A DNA stretch of 35,368 nt, taken from Chitinivibrionales bacterium (GTDB taxonomy: Bacteria; Fibrobacterota; Chitinivibrionia; Chitinivibrionales; JANQEN01). Where the stretch lies: assembly GCA_028278335.1 (NCBI GenBank), contig JANQEN010000029.1, positions 1-35,368 on the forward strand, given 5' to 3'. Of the stretch, positions 16,467 to 24,533 are shown in pieces. The notes below the pieces were generated by a model that saw nothing but the letters and a program-made list of their open reading frames with translations, was not told the origin of the DNA and ran no database searches. The position numbers were made by a program, and so were the translations under genes. Position 1 is the first letter of the stretch. Each line of letters starts with the position of its first letter.

Positions 16467-18524
16467 ATGTCATCAATTGCGCTAGTGAAAACAATCAAAG
16501 AGCGGTGCCGCACCTGTTACACCTGTGTCCGTGGTTGCCCAGCAAAGGCGATTCGTATTGCCGGCGGTCAAGCTGAGGTGATCACTGAACGGTGTGTTGG
16601 CTGTGGTAATTGTGTGAAGGTCTGTAGTCAAAACGCAAAAGAAGTAGTAGATGGCATCAAGCAAACCAAGGAACTCTTGAATTCAAACCATAAGGTTGCT
16701 GCGATGATTGCTCCAAGCTTTCCAGCAGAATTCGACGAGTTTGAGTATCATACCCTCGTTGGCATGATTAAAAAGCTAGGCTTTACCTATGTCAACGAGG
16801 TTGCCTTTGGTGCCGACCTTGTTGCCCACGCCTATAAGCGATTGCTTAATGATAATCCTGATAAACACTATATTGCAACAACCTGCCCTGCGGTCGTAAC
16901 CTTTGTGCAATACTACTATCCTAATTTAGTCAAGTATCTCACTCCTCTGATCTCACCAATGGTTGCTACAGCGCGGGCCTTAAAAAAGATCCATGGTGAT
17001 GATCTTAAGGTTGTCTTTATTGGTCCCTGTATTGCAAAGAAGGGTGAAACCGAAGAGATGAGCTCGGCTGATTCGATGGATGGGGTCATTACCTTTGACG
17101 AATTGCGGCAATTCTTTTCCCAAGAAGAAATCACCTCTGAAGATATCAAAAGCTCAAACTTCGATCCACCCTATCCTGGAAAGGGCGTTCTTCTTCCCTT
17201 GGCCCGTGGATTGTTAGAGGCCGCAGAATTACGCGAAGATTTAATTGAGGGTGATATTGTTGCAACCGACGGACAGGCAAACTTCATTGAGGCAATTAAG
17301 GAGTTTGAGAAGGGTGCGCTCAATGCACGGCTTTTAGAAGTCCTCTCCTGTAATGGTTGTATCATGGGTGCTGGAGTGACAAAAAAAGAGAAGCCACTCT
17401 TTAAACGTCGTGCCCATATAAGCACCTATGCACAACAGCGAATAAAGGAGACCTCTGGACACTATGATAGTTGGCAGTTTGAGACCTTGGACCTTACCCG
17501 CACCTATAAAAAGCAGGACCGTAGAATCCCTGCACCTAAGGAGCGGGACATCAATGCCATACTAAATAAAATGGGCAAGTTTAAGTCTGAGGATGAGCTT
17601 AATTGCGGTGCCTGCGGCTATGAAACCTGTCGTGATCATGCAATAGCTATTCTTAAGGGCCTTGCCGAAAGTGAGATGTGCCTTCCCTATACAATTGACC
17701 AGTTAAAAGTTACTGTGCAAAAACTCGCCGATTCCAATGAAGAGGTCGCCTCTATCCAGTCTGCCCTGGTACACTCAGAAAAGCTTGCCAGTATGGGGCA
17801 GTTGGCTGCTGGGGTTGCCCATGAAGTTAATAACCCTTTGGGTATTGTTCTTATGTATGCACACTTGCTTTTAGAGAAATATCAAGAAGATAGTAAGCTT
17901 GCCGATGATCTTTCAATGATCGTTAAACAGGCCGATCGTTGTAAGAGGATTGTTTCTGGATTGCTTAATTTTGCTCGACAAAATAAGACCACCTGTCAAG
18001 CTTCTAATGTTATGGAGATAATTCGGGAGACCGTAAAATCGGTTTCACTCTCCGAAGGAATAGAGGTCAAGATTGAAGACTCTCTTAAGGATCCTATTGC
18101 AGAGATCGATCGTGATCAAATTGCTCAGGCTCTGGTAAATCTCTATACCAATGCAGAGGCTGCTATGCCCAAGGGCGGTGAGTTGGTTATTCGCGCAGGC
18201 GATACAGCAGAAAAGATCATCATCGAAGTGAGTGATACCGGTGTTGGCATTCCCGAGGAGAACAGAACAAAAATATTTGAGCCCTTCTTTACCACGAAGC
18301 AGATTGGTAGAGGAACCGGATTAGGGTTGGCCGTCTTATATGGTATTATAAAAATGCATCGCGGATCAGTTACCTTTGAATCCAATAATAACCGTAAAAA
18401 GGGACCAACTGGTACGAAATTCATCATCTCTCTTCCCCGTAAAGAGATCAATACTGCTACGGTTATTGCAACCAATAATGGCAGCAGTGCTGGGATTAAA
18501 AACGTGGAGCTTTTGGGAGCATAA
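16467..18524 (+). CDS. Sensory [FeFe]-hydrogenase-like protein fused to a histidine kinase (HydS-type)
   Basis: The 685-residue protein begins with two [4Fe-4S] motifs (CRTCYTCVRGCP and CVGCGNCVKVC). Residues 75-320 resemble the H-cluster domain: TTCPAV (Cys140), FIGPCIAKKGE (Cys188) and LSCNGCIMG (Cys295, Cys298). A further Cys cluster, CGACGYETC with C405 (about 380-405), is the small [4Fe-4S] domain common in such sensors. HisKA follows with His452 in GVAHEVNNPLG, then an ATPase domain with DTGVGIPEENR and GTGLGLAVLYG. HydA-like sensors of hydrogenase group C are thought to sense H2 or redox state; most carry PAS domains instead of a direct kinase. It sits in the hydrogenase operon between REC genes. 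No membrane segments are present. Confidence 0.9.
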   Translation: MSSIALVKTIKERCRTCYTCVRGCPAKAIRIAGGQAEVITERCVGCGNCVKVCSQNAKEVVDGIKQTKELLNSNHKVAAMIAPSFPAEFDEFEYHTLVGMIKKLGFTYVNEVAFGADLVAHAYKRLLNDNPDKHYIATTCPAVVTFVQYYYPNLVKYLTPLISPMVATARALKKIHGDDLKVVFIGPCIAKKGETEEMSSADSMDGVITFDELRQFFSQEEITSEDIKSSNFDPPYPGKGVLLPLARGLLEAAELREDLIEGDIVATDGQANFIEAIKEFEKGALNARLLEVLSCNGCIMGAGVTKKEKPLFKRRAHISTYAQQRIKETSGHYDSWQFETLDLTRTYKKQDRRIPAPKERDINAILNKMGKFKSEDELNCGACGYETCRDHAIAILKGLAESEMCLPYTIDQLKVTVQKLADSNEEVASIQSALVHSEKLASMGQLAAGVAHEVNNPLGIVLMYAHLLLEKYQEDSKLADDLSMIVKQADRCKRIVSGLLNFARQNKTTCQASNVMEIIRETVKSVSLSEGIEVKIEDSLKDPIAEIDRDQIAQALVNLYTNAEAAMPKGGELVIRAGDTAEKIIIEVSDTGVGIPEENRTKIFEPFFTTKQIGRGTGLGLAVLYGIIKMHRGSVTFESNNNRKKGPTGTKFIISLPRKEINTATVIATNNGSSAGIKNVELLGA

Positions 18525-18554
18525 ATTAAACCTTTAACGGTAAAGAGAAGAGCT

Positions 18555-19718
18555 ATGAAAACAGTTTCCACCACATTAAAAGTCTGGGTTGTTGATGATG
18601 AACCGGGCATGTGTTTAGGCGCCAAACGAGCCTTGGAGGAGTTTCATATCTTTTTGGATTCCCTTGATGAACAGGTTGCCTTTACTATTGAAACGTTGGA
18701 TTCTGGTGAAGCTCTTTTTGAGCGCCTGCAGAGTGACCGCCCTCACATTCTTCTTCTCGATTGTAAACTTCCTGGAATCGATGGTATTGAGGTGCTTGCC
18801 AGAATGCTTGAGGAAAAGACAAATATCCTCACCATCATGATAACTGCCTATGCCACGCTTGACATGGCTGTACAGGCAACAAAACTCGGTGCCTATGATT
18901 TTTTAGCCAAACCCTTTACTCCTGATGAGCTACGGAGTGCGATAACTAAAGCCTCCCGCGATGTCATTCTTACAGAGAAAGCAAAGAAGCTAGCCGAAGA
19001 GAAGCGGCAGATTCGTTTTGAATTTGTTTCTGTTTTAGCCCACGAACTAAAATCGCCACTCAATGCCATTGAGGGATACATTGACATGATGTGTACCCGC
19101 ACCGGCGGTGATACCTTAGAGGACTATGACCATGTGTTGTCTCGGGTTGGTATTCGTCTTGGAGGTATGCGAAAACTTATTGCGGACCTCTTGGATCTTA
19201 CCAGTATTGAATCGGGTAAAAAGGAACGCCTGATCGAGGATGTAAACCTTAAAGAGGTTGTTGAAACCATCCTAGAAAATAATCGCTTAGAAGCGAACAA
19301 CCGCTCAATCACCCTAGAAACGGATCTACCTGACACAGCAAGTTTACAAGCGGATAAAGGCGAAATGGAGATGCTCTTTAACAACTTTGTCAGTAACGGT
19401 ATTAAATATAATGTTGAAAAGGGCTTGTTGCGCATTGCCATAAAACCAATTGAAAATGGATATACACTTTCCTTTACTGATACTGGGATAGGCCTTTCCG
19501 AGGAGGAGCAAAAACGACTCTTCAAAGAGTTCTCCCGTGTTAAAAACAGAAAGACCCGGAGTATAACTGGAAGTGGGCTAGGTCTATCAATTATTGCAAA
19601 GATTGTAGCCCTTTATAGGGGAGCGGTGTCAGTAAAAAGTCAACCCGATGAGGGAAGCGTTTTTACGGTCACGCTCTATAATGCACCACTGGAACAGGAG
19701 ATAGGTAATGAAGAATAA
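18555..19718 (+). CDS. REC-histidine kinase hybrid
   Basis: The protein has 387 residues. The N-terminal receiver domain has DDE at 14-16, Asp69 in LLLDCKLPG and Lys119 in LAKPF. A coiled linker leads to HisKA with His163 in LAHELKSPLNA, then an ATPase domain (NNFVSNGIKYN, DTGIGLSEEE, GSGLGLSII). A receiver in front of the kinase domain is the layout of intermediates in phosphorelays: it may receive phosphate from the sensory hydrogenase kinase 30 bp upstream and signal on to the REC protein at 19844. It is cytoplasmic. The domain calls are clear; the wiring is inference. Confidence 0.92.
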   Translation: MKTVSTTLKVWVVDDEPGMCLGAKRALEEFHIFLDSLDEQVAFTIETLDSGEALFERLQSDRPHILLLDCKLPGIDGIEVLARMLEEKTNILTIMITAYATLDMAVQATKLGAYDFLAKPFTPDELRSAITKASRDVILTEKAKKLAEEKRQIRFEFVSVLAHELKSPLNAIEGYIDMMCTRTGGDTLEDYDHVLSRVGIRLGGMRKLIADLLDLTSIESGKKERLIEDVNLKEVVETILENNRLEANNRSITLETDLPDTASLQADKGEMEMLFNNFVSNGIKYNVEKGLLRIAIKPIENGYTLSFTDTGIGLSEEEQKRLFKEFSRVKNRKTRSITGSGLGLSIIAKIVALYRGAVSVKSQPDEGSVFTVTLYNAPLEQEIGNEE

Positions 19719-19843
19719 GGCATCATGCTTCGCTCGCATTCCCTGTGTCAAGGTGATTACTATTCTCTGTGTAGAAAACTATAACAATGGCTGTTTAAGA
19801 AACACTATTTCATAATTCATTTACTTTTCAAAGGGAGAGTATC

Positions 19844-20224
19844 ATGGAACCCAAAAAAACAGTACTGCTGGTTGATGACGATCAGGATGTTCTTAACTCA
19901 ATGAAGGTTGCCCTGGAAAAGGACTATGCCGTAAAAACCGCAATGTCCGGTGGCGAGTGTCTGGAGACTCTGTCTGCAGAAAAGCCTGATCTTGTTGTGC
20001 TGGACGTGATGATGGAGACCTTAAGTGATGGTCTGGATACTGCAAAGAAGATGAAAGAGCAGGATACGACCAAGGAGATCCCCATCATTATGCTTACCAG
20101 TGTTAATGAGCATTATGATTATCGCACCCAGGTGGGAGAGGAGTACTTTCCCAAGGATAAGTGGCTTGACAAACCAGTCAAACCAGAAAAGTTATTAGAA
20201 GAGGTAAAGAGTTTTATTGGTTAA
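19844..20224 (+). CDS. Single-domain response regulator (REC), second copy
   Basis: A stand-alone receiver of 126 residues with DDD at 11-13, Asp54 in VVLDVMM and Lys in DKPVKPEK. It is similar in layout to the REC protein at 16059, and the two probably arose by duplication. GGGAGAG lies before the ATG. A 125-bp gap precedes it and a strong intrinsic terminator follows at 20232. It has no output domain. It is probably the last component of the embedded phosphorelay. Confidence 0.9.
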   Translation: MEPKKTVLLVDDDQDVLNSMKVALEKDYAVKTAMSGGECLETLSAEKPDLVVLDVMMETLSDGLDTAKKMKEQDTTKEIPIIMLTSVNEHYDYRTQVGEEYFPKDKWLDKPVKPEKLLEEVKSFIG

Positions 20225-20231
20225 AAAGTGA

Positions 20232-20267
20232 GCGGCTGATGGCCCTGCTGTCAGCCGCATTATTTTT
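20232..20267 (+). terminator. Intrinsic terminator between the REC gene and hydG
   Basis: GCGGCTGA (20232-20239) and TCAGCCGC (20251-20258) form a perfect 8-bp stem, followed by ATTATTTTT. hydG begins 28 bp later, so either hydG has its own promoter or some readthrough sets a lower level of maturase. Confidence 0.85.
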
Positions 20268-20294
20268 CTGACAGCACAGTGAAAGAGCGTAGCA

Positions 20295-21773
20295 ATGACT
20301 ATAAAAAAGAATACTGTTGTGGCGATTAAAAAAATTGAGCGGGATAAATTTTTACAGGGAGAGCGAGACTTTATCGATGATGGAGCAATTGCCCATGCCT
20401 TAGAGCATAGTATGGACACCTCAACGAGTCGTGTTCGGGATATCTTGCAAAAGTCACTCTCCATTACGACATTAACACCCGATGAAACAGCCACCCTGCT
20501 TAATGTGTCCGATCCACAGTTAATTCAGGAGATGGAGGAGACCGCTCTTTTAGTCAAGAAACAGGTGTACGACAATAGGATTGTTACCTTTGCACCGCTC
20601 TATATGAGTAATAAGTGTGTCAACAATTGCCAGTACTGCAATTTTCGCAGGGACAATAAAGATATTGAGCGAAAGACCCTCTCCTTAGAGGAGGTTCGCA
20701 ATGAGGTAAAAACCTTGGCCGGAAAGATTGGACACAAGCGGCTTATTGTTGTCTATGGTGAGCATTGCGACTCCGATGCCGATTATATTGCAAAGACAAT
20801 CAAAGAGATTTATAGTGTCAAGGAAAAGACCCGCAAAGGCTGGGGACAGATACGAAGGGTCAATGTCAATGCTGCCCCCATGTCAATTGATGAATTAAAG
20901 AAGCTTACTGAAGCGGGGATTGGCACCTATCAAGTGTTTATGGAGACTTATAACCGGCATATCTATCACCAGGTTCATCCTGAGGGCACCTTTAAAAATG
21001 ACTATCGCTGGCGATTGTATAGTATGCACCGGGCCTTTGAAGCAGGCATTGATGATGTGGGTTTAGGTGTTCTCTTTGGCCTTGCTGATTGGAAGTTTGA
21101 TGTGATGGGACTACTCTACCATGCTCGTGAGTTAGAAAGCCGCTATGGTGTTGGCCCCCATACTATCTCTTTTCCCAGACTGATGCCTGCCCATAACACG
21201 CCACATATCGATTCAATGCGCCATATCAGCGATCAGGAGTTACGCAAGGCTGTTGTGGTGCTGCGCCTTTCTGTTCCCCACACCGGGATGATCATGACGG
21301 CCCGGGAAAATGCCGAGATGCGGCGCTCCTTTTTGCCGCTGGGAATAACGCAAACAGATGCATCATCAAAAATTGAACTTGGTGCCTACGGAAACGACTA
21401 TAATGAACAGCACTGTGCAGAGCAGCAATTTACCCTCGGTGACACACGTACCTTGGACACGGTCATCCGGGAGCTTGCAGAGATGGGATATATCACCTCT
21501 TTTTGCACAGCCGGGTATCGCTGCGGTAGAACAGGCAAAAAGATAATGGACCTTCTTTGCTCTGGAAAAGAGGCAAATTTTTGCAAATTAAATGCGGTTC
21601 TAACTTTTAGAGAATGGCTCGATGATTTTGCTACAGAAGAGACAAAGATCGCCGGTGAAAATATCATTAAAAAAGAAATTAATGAGATCAAGGACCAAAT
21701 GCCCAAGGCCTTCTCACTTTTTATGGATAAATATTCCGAGATTGGCGAGGGTGCCCGAGATCTTTACTTTTAA
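20295..21773 (+). CDS. hydG: [FeFe]-hydrogenase maturase HydG (radical SAM, tyrosine lyase)
   Basis: HydG cleaves tyrosine to supply the CO and CN ligands of the H-cluster. The 492 residues show the radical SAM motif C108-x3-C112-x2-C115 (KCVNNCQYCNF) and a HydG-type barrel (VYGEHCDSDADYI, FMETYNRHIYHQVHP, HTISFPRLMPA). The C-terminal auxiliary-cluster region reads SFCTAGYRCGRTG with a later Cys430 (NFCKLNAVLTF). In well-known HydG proteins this motif is CTACYR-x-GRTG, so the second Cys (CxxC) is Gly here while a Cys appears three residues later (C404, C410). It lies after a terminator and upstream of hydE. Confidence 0.95.
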   Translation: MTIKKNTVVAIKKIERDKFLQGERDFIDDGAIAHALEHSMDTSTSRVRDILQKSLSITTLTPDETATLLNVSDPQLIQEMEETALLVKKQVYDNRIVTFAPLYMSNKCVNNCQYCNFRRDNKDIERKTLSLEEVRNEVKTLAGKIGHKRLIVVYGEHCDSDADYIAKTIKEIYSVKEKTRKGWGQIRRVNVNAAPMSIDELKKLTEAGIGTYQVFMETYNRHIYHQVHPEGTFKNDYRWRLYSMHRAFEAGIDDVGLGVLFGLADWKFDVMGLLYHARELESRYGVGPHTISFPRLMPAHNTPHIDSMRHISDQELRKAVVVLRLSVPHTGMIMTARENAEMRRSFLPLGITQTDASSKIELGAYGNDYNEQHCAEQQFTLGDTRTLDTVIRELAEMGYITSFCTAGYRCGRTGKKIMDLLCSGKEANFCKLNAVLTFREWLDDFATEETKIAGENIIKKEINEIKDQMPKAFSLFMDKYSEIGEGARDLYF

Positions 21774-22116
21774 TTGAAATTTACTGCTTACACCTTTAAT
21801 GGAATTGCGGGAAGGAGTGGTTGTTGCTTTGAGTGCTTTGACAAGGATGCATATCACTCCCTCCTTATATTCCTAATTTGAGGCGGTTATTGGGATAGCA
21901 AATATTTGTAGAAAATGATATACTATAGAATGAATTGGCAGTATCCCCTCATTTTATACAAATAAATTCTTTGAAAGTATAAAAGATGCCCTGGTAAAAA
22001 TCACATCCGCACAGTATATTATCAGGGTGCAGTTATTTAACGACCTCGTTGTCACGGGGGACATTCCTGTCTTTGTCATATGAAAAGGCCTTTTTACACT
22101 AAGGAGGCATTGAAAA
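21774..22116. other. hydG-hydE intergenic region (343 bp)
   Basis: No gene is seen. GGGAAGGAGTG near 21809-21819 can pair with CACTCCCTCC at 21855-21864 (long loop of about 35 nt), a possible weak terminator after hydG. CCCTG and CAGGG at about 21989 and 22023 are a weaker pair. GACATTCCTGTC at 22060-22071 is a small palindrome. TAAGGAGG just before hydE is its ribosome binding site. No convincing Rex box or sigma-54 element is present. Confidence 0.5.
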
Positions 22117-23211
22117 ATGCACGTTGATCTTAGCTCTCTGAGGCTTGAAAAAGATACGCTGATAAACCTGTTAACCTCAAAGGACCAAGAGTCCTTTAAT
22201 TATCTCTATACAAAAGTTGATGGACTTAGAAAAGAATTTGTTGGTGATCAAGTCCATCTTCGTGGACTTATAGAACTGACCAATCATTGCCGTTGTCGCT
22301 GTGCCTATTGTGGTATAGCCTCGGATAACACTGCTGTTACTCGTTATCGAATGACAAAAGAAGAGGTAATGGCAAGTGCTAAAAGAGCAATGGAGTCAGG
22401 ATGTAAAACCGTGGTTTTACAGGGTGGCGAGGATCCGGGGATAAAAAAAGAGTGGCTTGCTGACATGATCAAGCAGCTCAAAAAAGAGTTTGGCTGCGCA
22501 GTAACCCTAAGCTTGGGAGAGCGATCAAAGGATGAGCTTGTTGCTTGGAAAAAGGCCGGTGCTGATCGATTTCTTATCCGGTTTGAAACCTCTGATCCTG
22601 TTCTGTTTCGTCGATTACACCCCCATCATTCAGAGACGCAATTAGAGGATCGCATTACGCTTTTAAAATCATTGCGAAAAATGGGATTTGAAATCGGCAG
22701 TGGTGTTATGATAGGACTACCAGGACAGACCTATGAGAGCATTGCCGATGATATTCTTCTGTTTCAAAAGCTTGATTTGGACATGGTCGGTGTTGGTCCC
22801 TATATCCCCCACCCTGAAACACCCATGGGTAGATCATACAAAGAGCAGCCACCCATTTTTGTTCAGGATAGTGTTGAAACTGCCTACCGAGTGATTGCCT
22901 TGATTCGTTTAGTATGCCCTGATTTAAATATTCCCAGCACGACTTCCATAGAAACAAGTGAAGAGGGGGGCTATTTAAAGGGATTGCAAAGAGGTGCCAA
23001 TGTCATCATGCCAAATTTCACCCCCCTCCAGTATCGTAAACTCTATGAGATCTATCCAGATAAGACCTGTGTAAACCAGGGTGAAGTATCAAAGAAGTCT
23101 TTGACCAAATGGCTTGCTTCTATAGGTAGAACTATATCCGATTCCAAGGGGTTTAGAAATAAGTGTTCCAATGATCATAGGGAGTCATGCAGAAAAAGAG
23201 CCAAGTGTTGA
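22117..23211 (+). CDS. hydE: [FeFe]-hydrogenase maturase HydE (radical SAM)
   Basis: HydE works with HydG and HydF to build the diiron subcluster. The 364-residue protein has the radical SAM motif C58-x3-C62-x2-C65 (NHCRCRCAYCGI), then VVLQGGEDPG, RFETSDPVLFRRLHP and GVMIGLPGQTYESIADDI, all typical of HydE. The last 25 residues are Arg/Lys/Cys rich and beyond the usual end of the family. TAAGGAGG precedes the ATG. The stop overlaps the small gene at 23187 by 25 nt. HydF, the GTPase scaffold, is absent from this window and must be elsewhere if maturation is complete. Confidence 0.95.
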   Translation: MHVDLSSLRLEKDTLINLLTSKDQESFNYLYTKVDGLRKEFVGDQVHLRGLIELTNHCRCRCAYCGIASDNTAVTRYRMTKEEVMASAKRAMESGCKTVVLQGGEDPGIKKEWLADMIKQLKKEFGCAVTLSLGERSKDELVAWKKAGADRFLIRFETSDPVLFRRLHPHHSETQLEDRITLLKSLRKMGFEIGSGVMIGLPGQTYESIADDILLFQKLDLDMVGVGPYIPHPETPMGRSYKEQPPIFVQDSVETAYRVIALIRLVCPDLNIPSTTSIETSEEGGYLKGLQRGANVIMPNFTPLQYRKLYEIYPDKTCVNQGEVSKKSLTKWLASIGRTISDSKGFRNKCSNDHRESCRKRAKC

Positions 23212-23393
23212 TTCCCAACAAAGATAAAGAGAATCTTCAGTTTCCAAAAGTTAAAAAAGCGGTACCTAACTCAATCCGAACCATTGATGAAATCAATGAA
23301 TGGATTGAACATGATTATAAGCTTTTCTTTAATAGAAAGGTGTATGAGGCTAAGAAAAAGCGTCTGTCAGTTAATAAGCCCTTTGTGTTGTGA
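23187..23393 (+). CDS. Small hypothetical protein (68 aa)
   Basis: The 68-residue protein is basic at the N-terminus and contains a segment RTIDEINEWIEHDYKLFF followed by a Lys-rich end (YEAKKKRLSVNKPFVL). This resembles small conserved uncharacterised proteins often found beside nucleotidyltransferase genes, but I cannot name a family. The ATG lies inside the end of hydE in another frame (25-nt overlap). It is convergent with the nucleotidyltransferase gene that ends 53 bp further on. It could belong functionally with that pair. Confidence 0.6.
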   Translation: MQKKSQVLIPNKDKENLQFPKVKKAVPNSIRTIDEINEWIEHDYKLFFNRKVYEAKKKRLSVNKPFVL

Positions 23394-23446
23394 TATTGTA
23401 AAAAAGGGTGTGGAGGTCGATAATTAATTGTCTCACTGTTGTTTAT

Positions 23447-24013
23447 TTAACAAAAAGATTGTGCCTTAATCCATTCTTTAATTAAATTCCGTGATTTAGA
23501 CCACTCCTCTATTATTGTCATGTCAACTTTTACATCATGAGAATCAATTATTTTTTTAATATCAGAGAGATGCTTTTGTGACCCACCTTCTTGATAATAG
23601 TAAAGCTTTTTAATTATTACATATTCTGGAGGAGCAACCCAGATGTCTACGTTTGATTTTAAACAAATTTTTCTACGGTTTTTTATTGCCCAGCTATGTA
23701 GTTCGTCTCCAGTGAATGGATAAATATCAGCCTTATATCCAGTATCGTGATGAATCAAATTGAAATGGGCAAATGTACTCCGTGAAAGCTCTATTTGGAT
23801 TATTTCTTTGGGAGGACAATAGTAATCAGATTCATTAAAAAGAGAAATAAATTTGGCAATATGAGATTGAGGGAGAATTAAAACCAAATCAATGTCATGG
23901 GTAAGTCGCGGTTCACCATATAATGTTGATGCAACAGATCCGGTAATAAAATAATCAACCTTCCCCTTAATAAGTGGAAGTATAAAGATGTCTATTAGAT
24001 CAGGTTGAAGCAT
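23447..24013 (-). CDS. Nucleotidyltransferase-fold protein (possible toxin or MNT-type component)
   Basis: The 188 residues carry the nucleotidyltransferase signature G25-S26 followed by D40-x-D42 (ITGSVASTLYGEPRLTHDID), with a C-terminal helical part (PPEYVIIKKLYYYQEGGSQKHLSDI) typical of DUF6036/AbiEii-like proteins. Such proteins transfer nucleotides to proteins or tRNA and are common in toxin-antitoxin and defence pairs. The gene overlaps the upstream 78-codon gene by 14 nt, which supports a two-gene module. Its actual substrate cannot be told from the sequence. It lies outside the hydrogenase functions and may be an acquired module. Confidence 0.75.
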   Translation of the reverse strand: MLQPDLIDIFILPLIKGKVDYFITGSVASTLYGEPRLTHDIDLVLILPQSHIAKFISLFNESDYYCPPKEIIQIELSRSTFAHFNLIHHDTGYKADIYPFTGDELHSWAIKNRRKICLKSNVDIWVAPPEYVIIKKLYYYQEGGSQKHLSDIKKIIDSHDVKVDMTIIEEWSKSRNLIKEWIKAQSFC

Positions 24014-24236
24014 GCAAAAAGATCTCCCTTACAGCATTTTTAATTTGAACATCATCCCAATCGGGGTGTTTTTGCTTAACAAATGCCCATTTCAAATCCC
24101 AAGCTAGCTCACGAAGCTTAACTGCTTGTTCCCATTTCTGAGCTGGTCCTCCTGTGTATCTCTTATGAGATGTAAGTGTATTGACTTGTTTGCGTTTGGA
24201 TGTACTGTGTGTCGTTTGTTTCATGGTCATGTGCAT
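24000..24236 (-). CDS. Small partner protein of the nucleotidyltransferase (possible antitoxin)
   Basis: The 78-residue product has a basic, Thr/Ser-rich N-terminus and a conserved-looking helical C-terminal half (LRELAWDLKWAFVKQKHPDW, then VREIFLHAST). Similar small genes often precede nucleotidyltransferase genes; I infer a cognate pair because of the 14-nt overlap. Three ATG codons (24236, 24230, 24224) could serve as start; no ribosome binding site decides between them. The antitoxin role is a guess from gene order. Confidence 0.55.
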   Translation of the reverse strand: MHMTMKQTTHSTSKRKQVNTLTSHKRYTGGPAQKWEQAVKLRELAWDLKWAFVKQKHPDWDDVQIKNAVREIFLHAST

Positions 24237-24533
24237 CTAATTGGAAATAAAATTTTCTAAATCCTTTAAAGTTCTCTGTTTTCAGCTAAGATTCGTTTTT
24301 ATAAAATAAGTGATGCAATATTGTTTAATATCATTCATTTGTATCAATCTACCTCATCAGAATTGCTAAAAAGAGCGGATATTCTTACAAAAATAAGTTT
24401 GAATCTTATATTTGTATTTTGTATTGGAAGCGATCTGTAATGAAGACTTTTAACTCGGTATGCAATTTTTTTTCTTGCAGTGCTTATTACCGGCTCGCGT
24501 CAGGCAATGAATTTTTGAGGGATCCTTATAGTA
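24237..24533. other. A/T-rich gap (297 bp)
   Basis: No open frame of note is visible. The sequence is A/T-rich, and no clear hairpin with a T-run or sigma-70 pair stands out. It must contain the promoter for the minus-strand pair that starts at 24236. Confidence 0.3.

Noticed and set aside
22103..22122. Sigma-54 promoter overlapping the hydE start (GGCATTGAAAAATGC)
   Set aside because: The distance between GG and GC is 11 instead of 10 bp, and the GGAGG there is the ribosome binding site of hydE.
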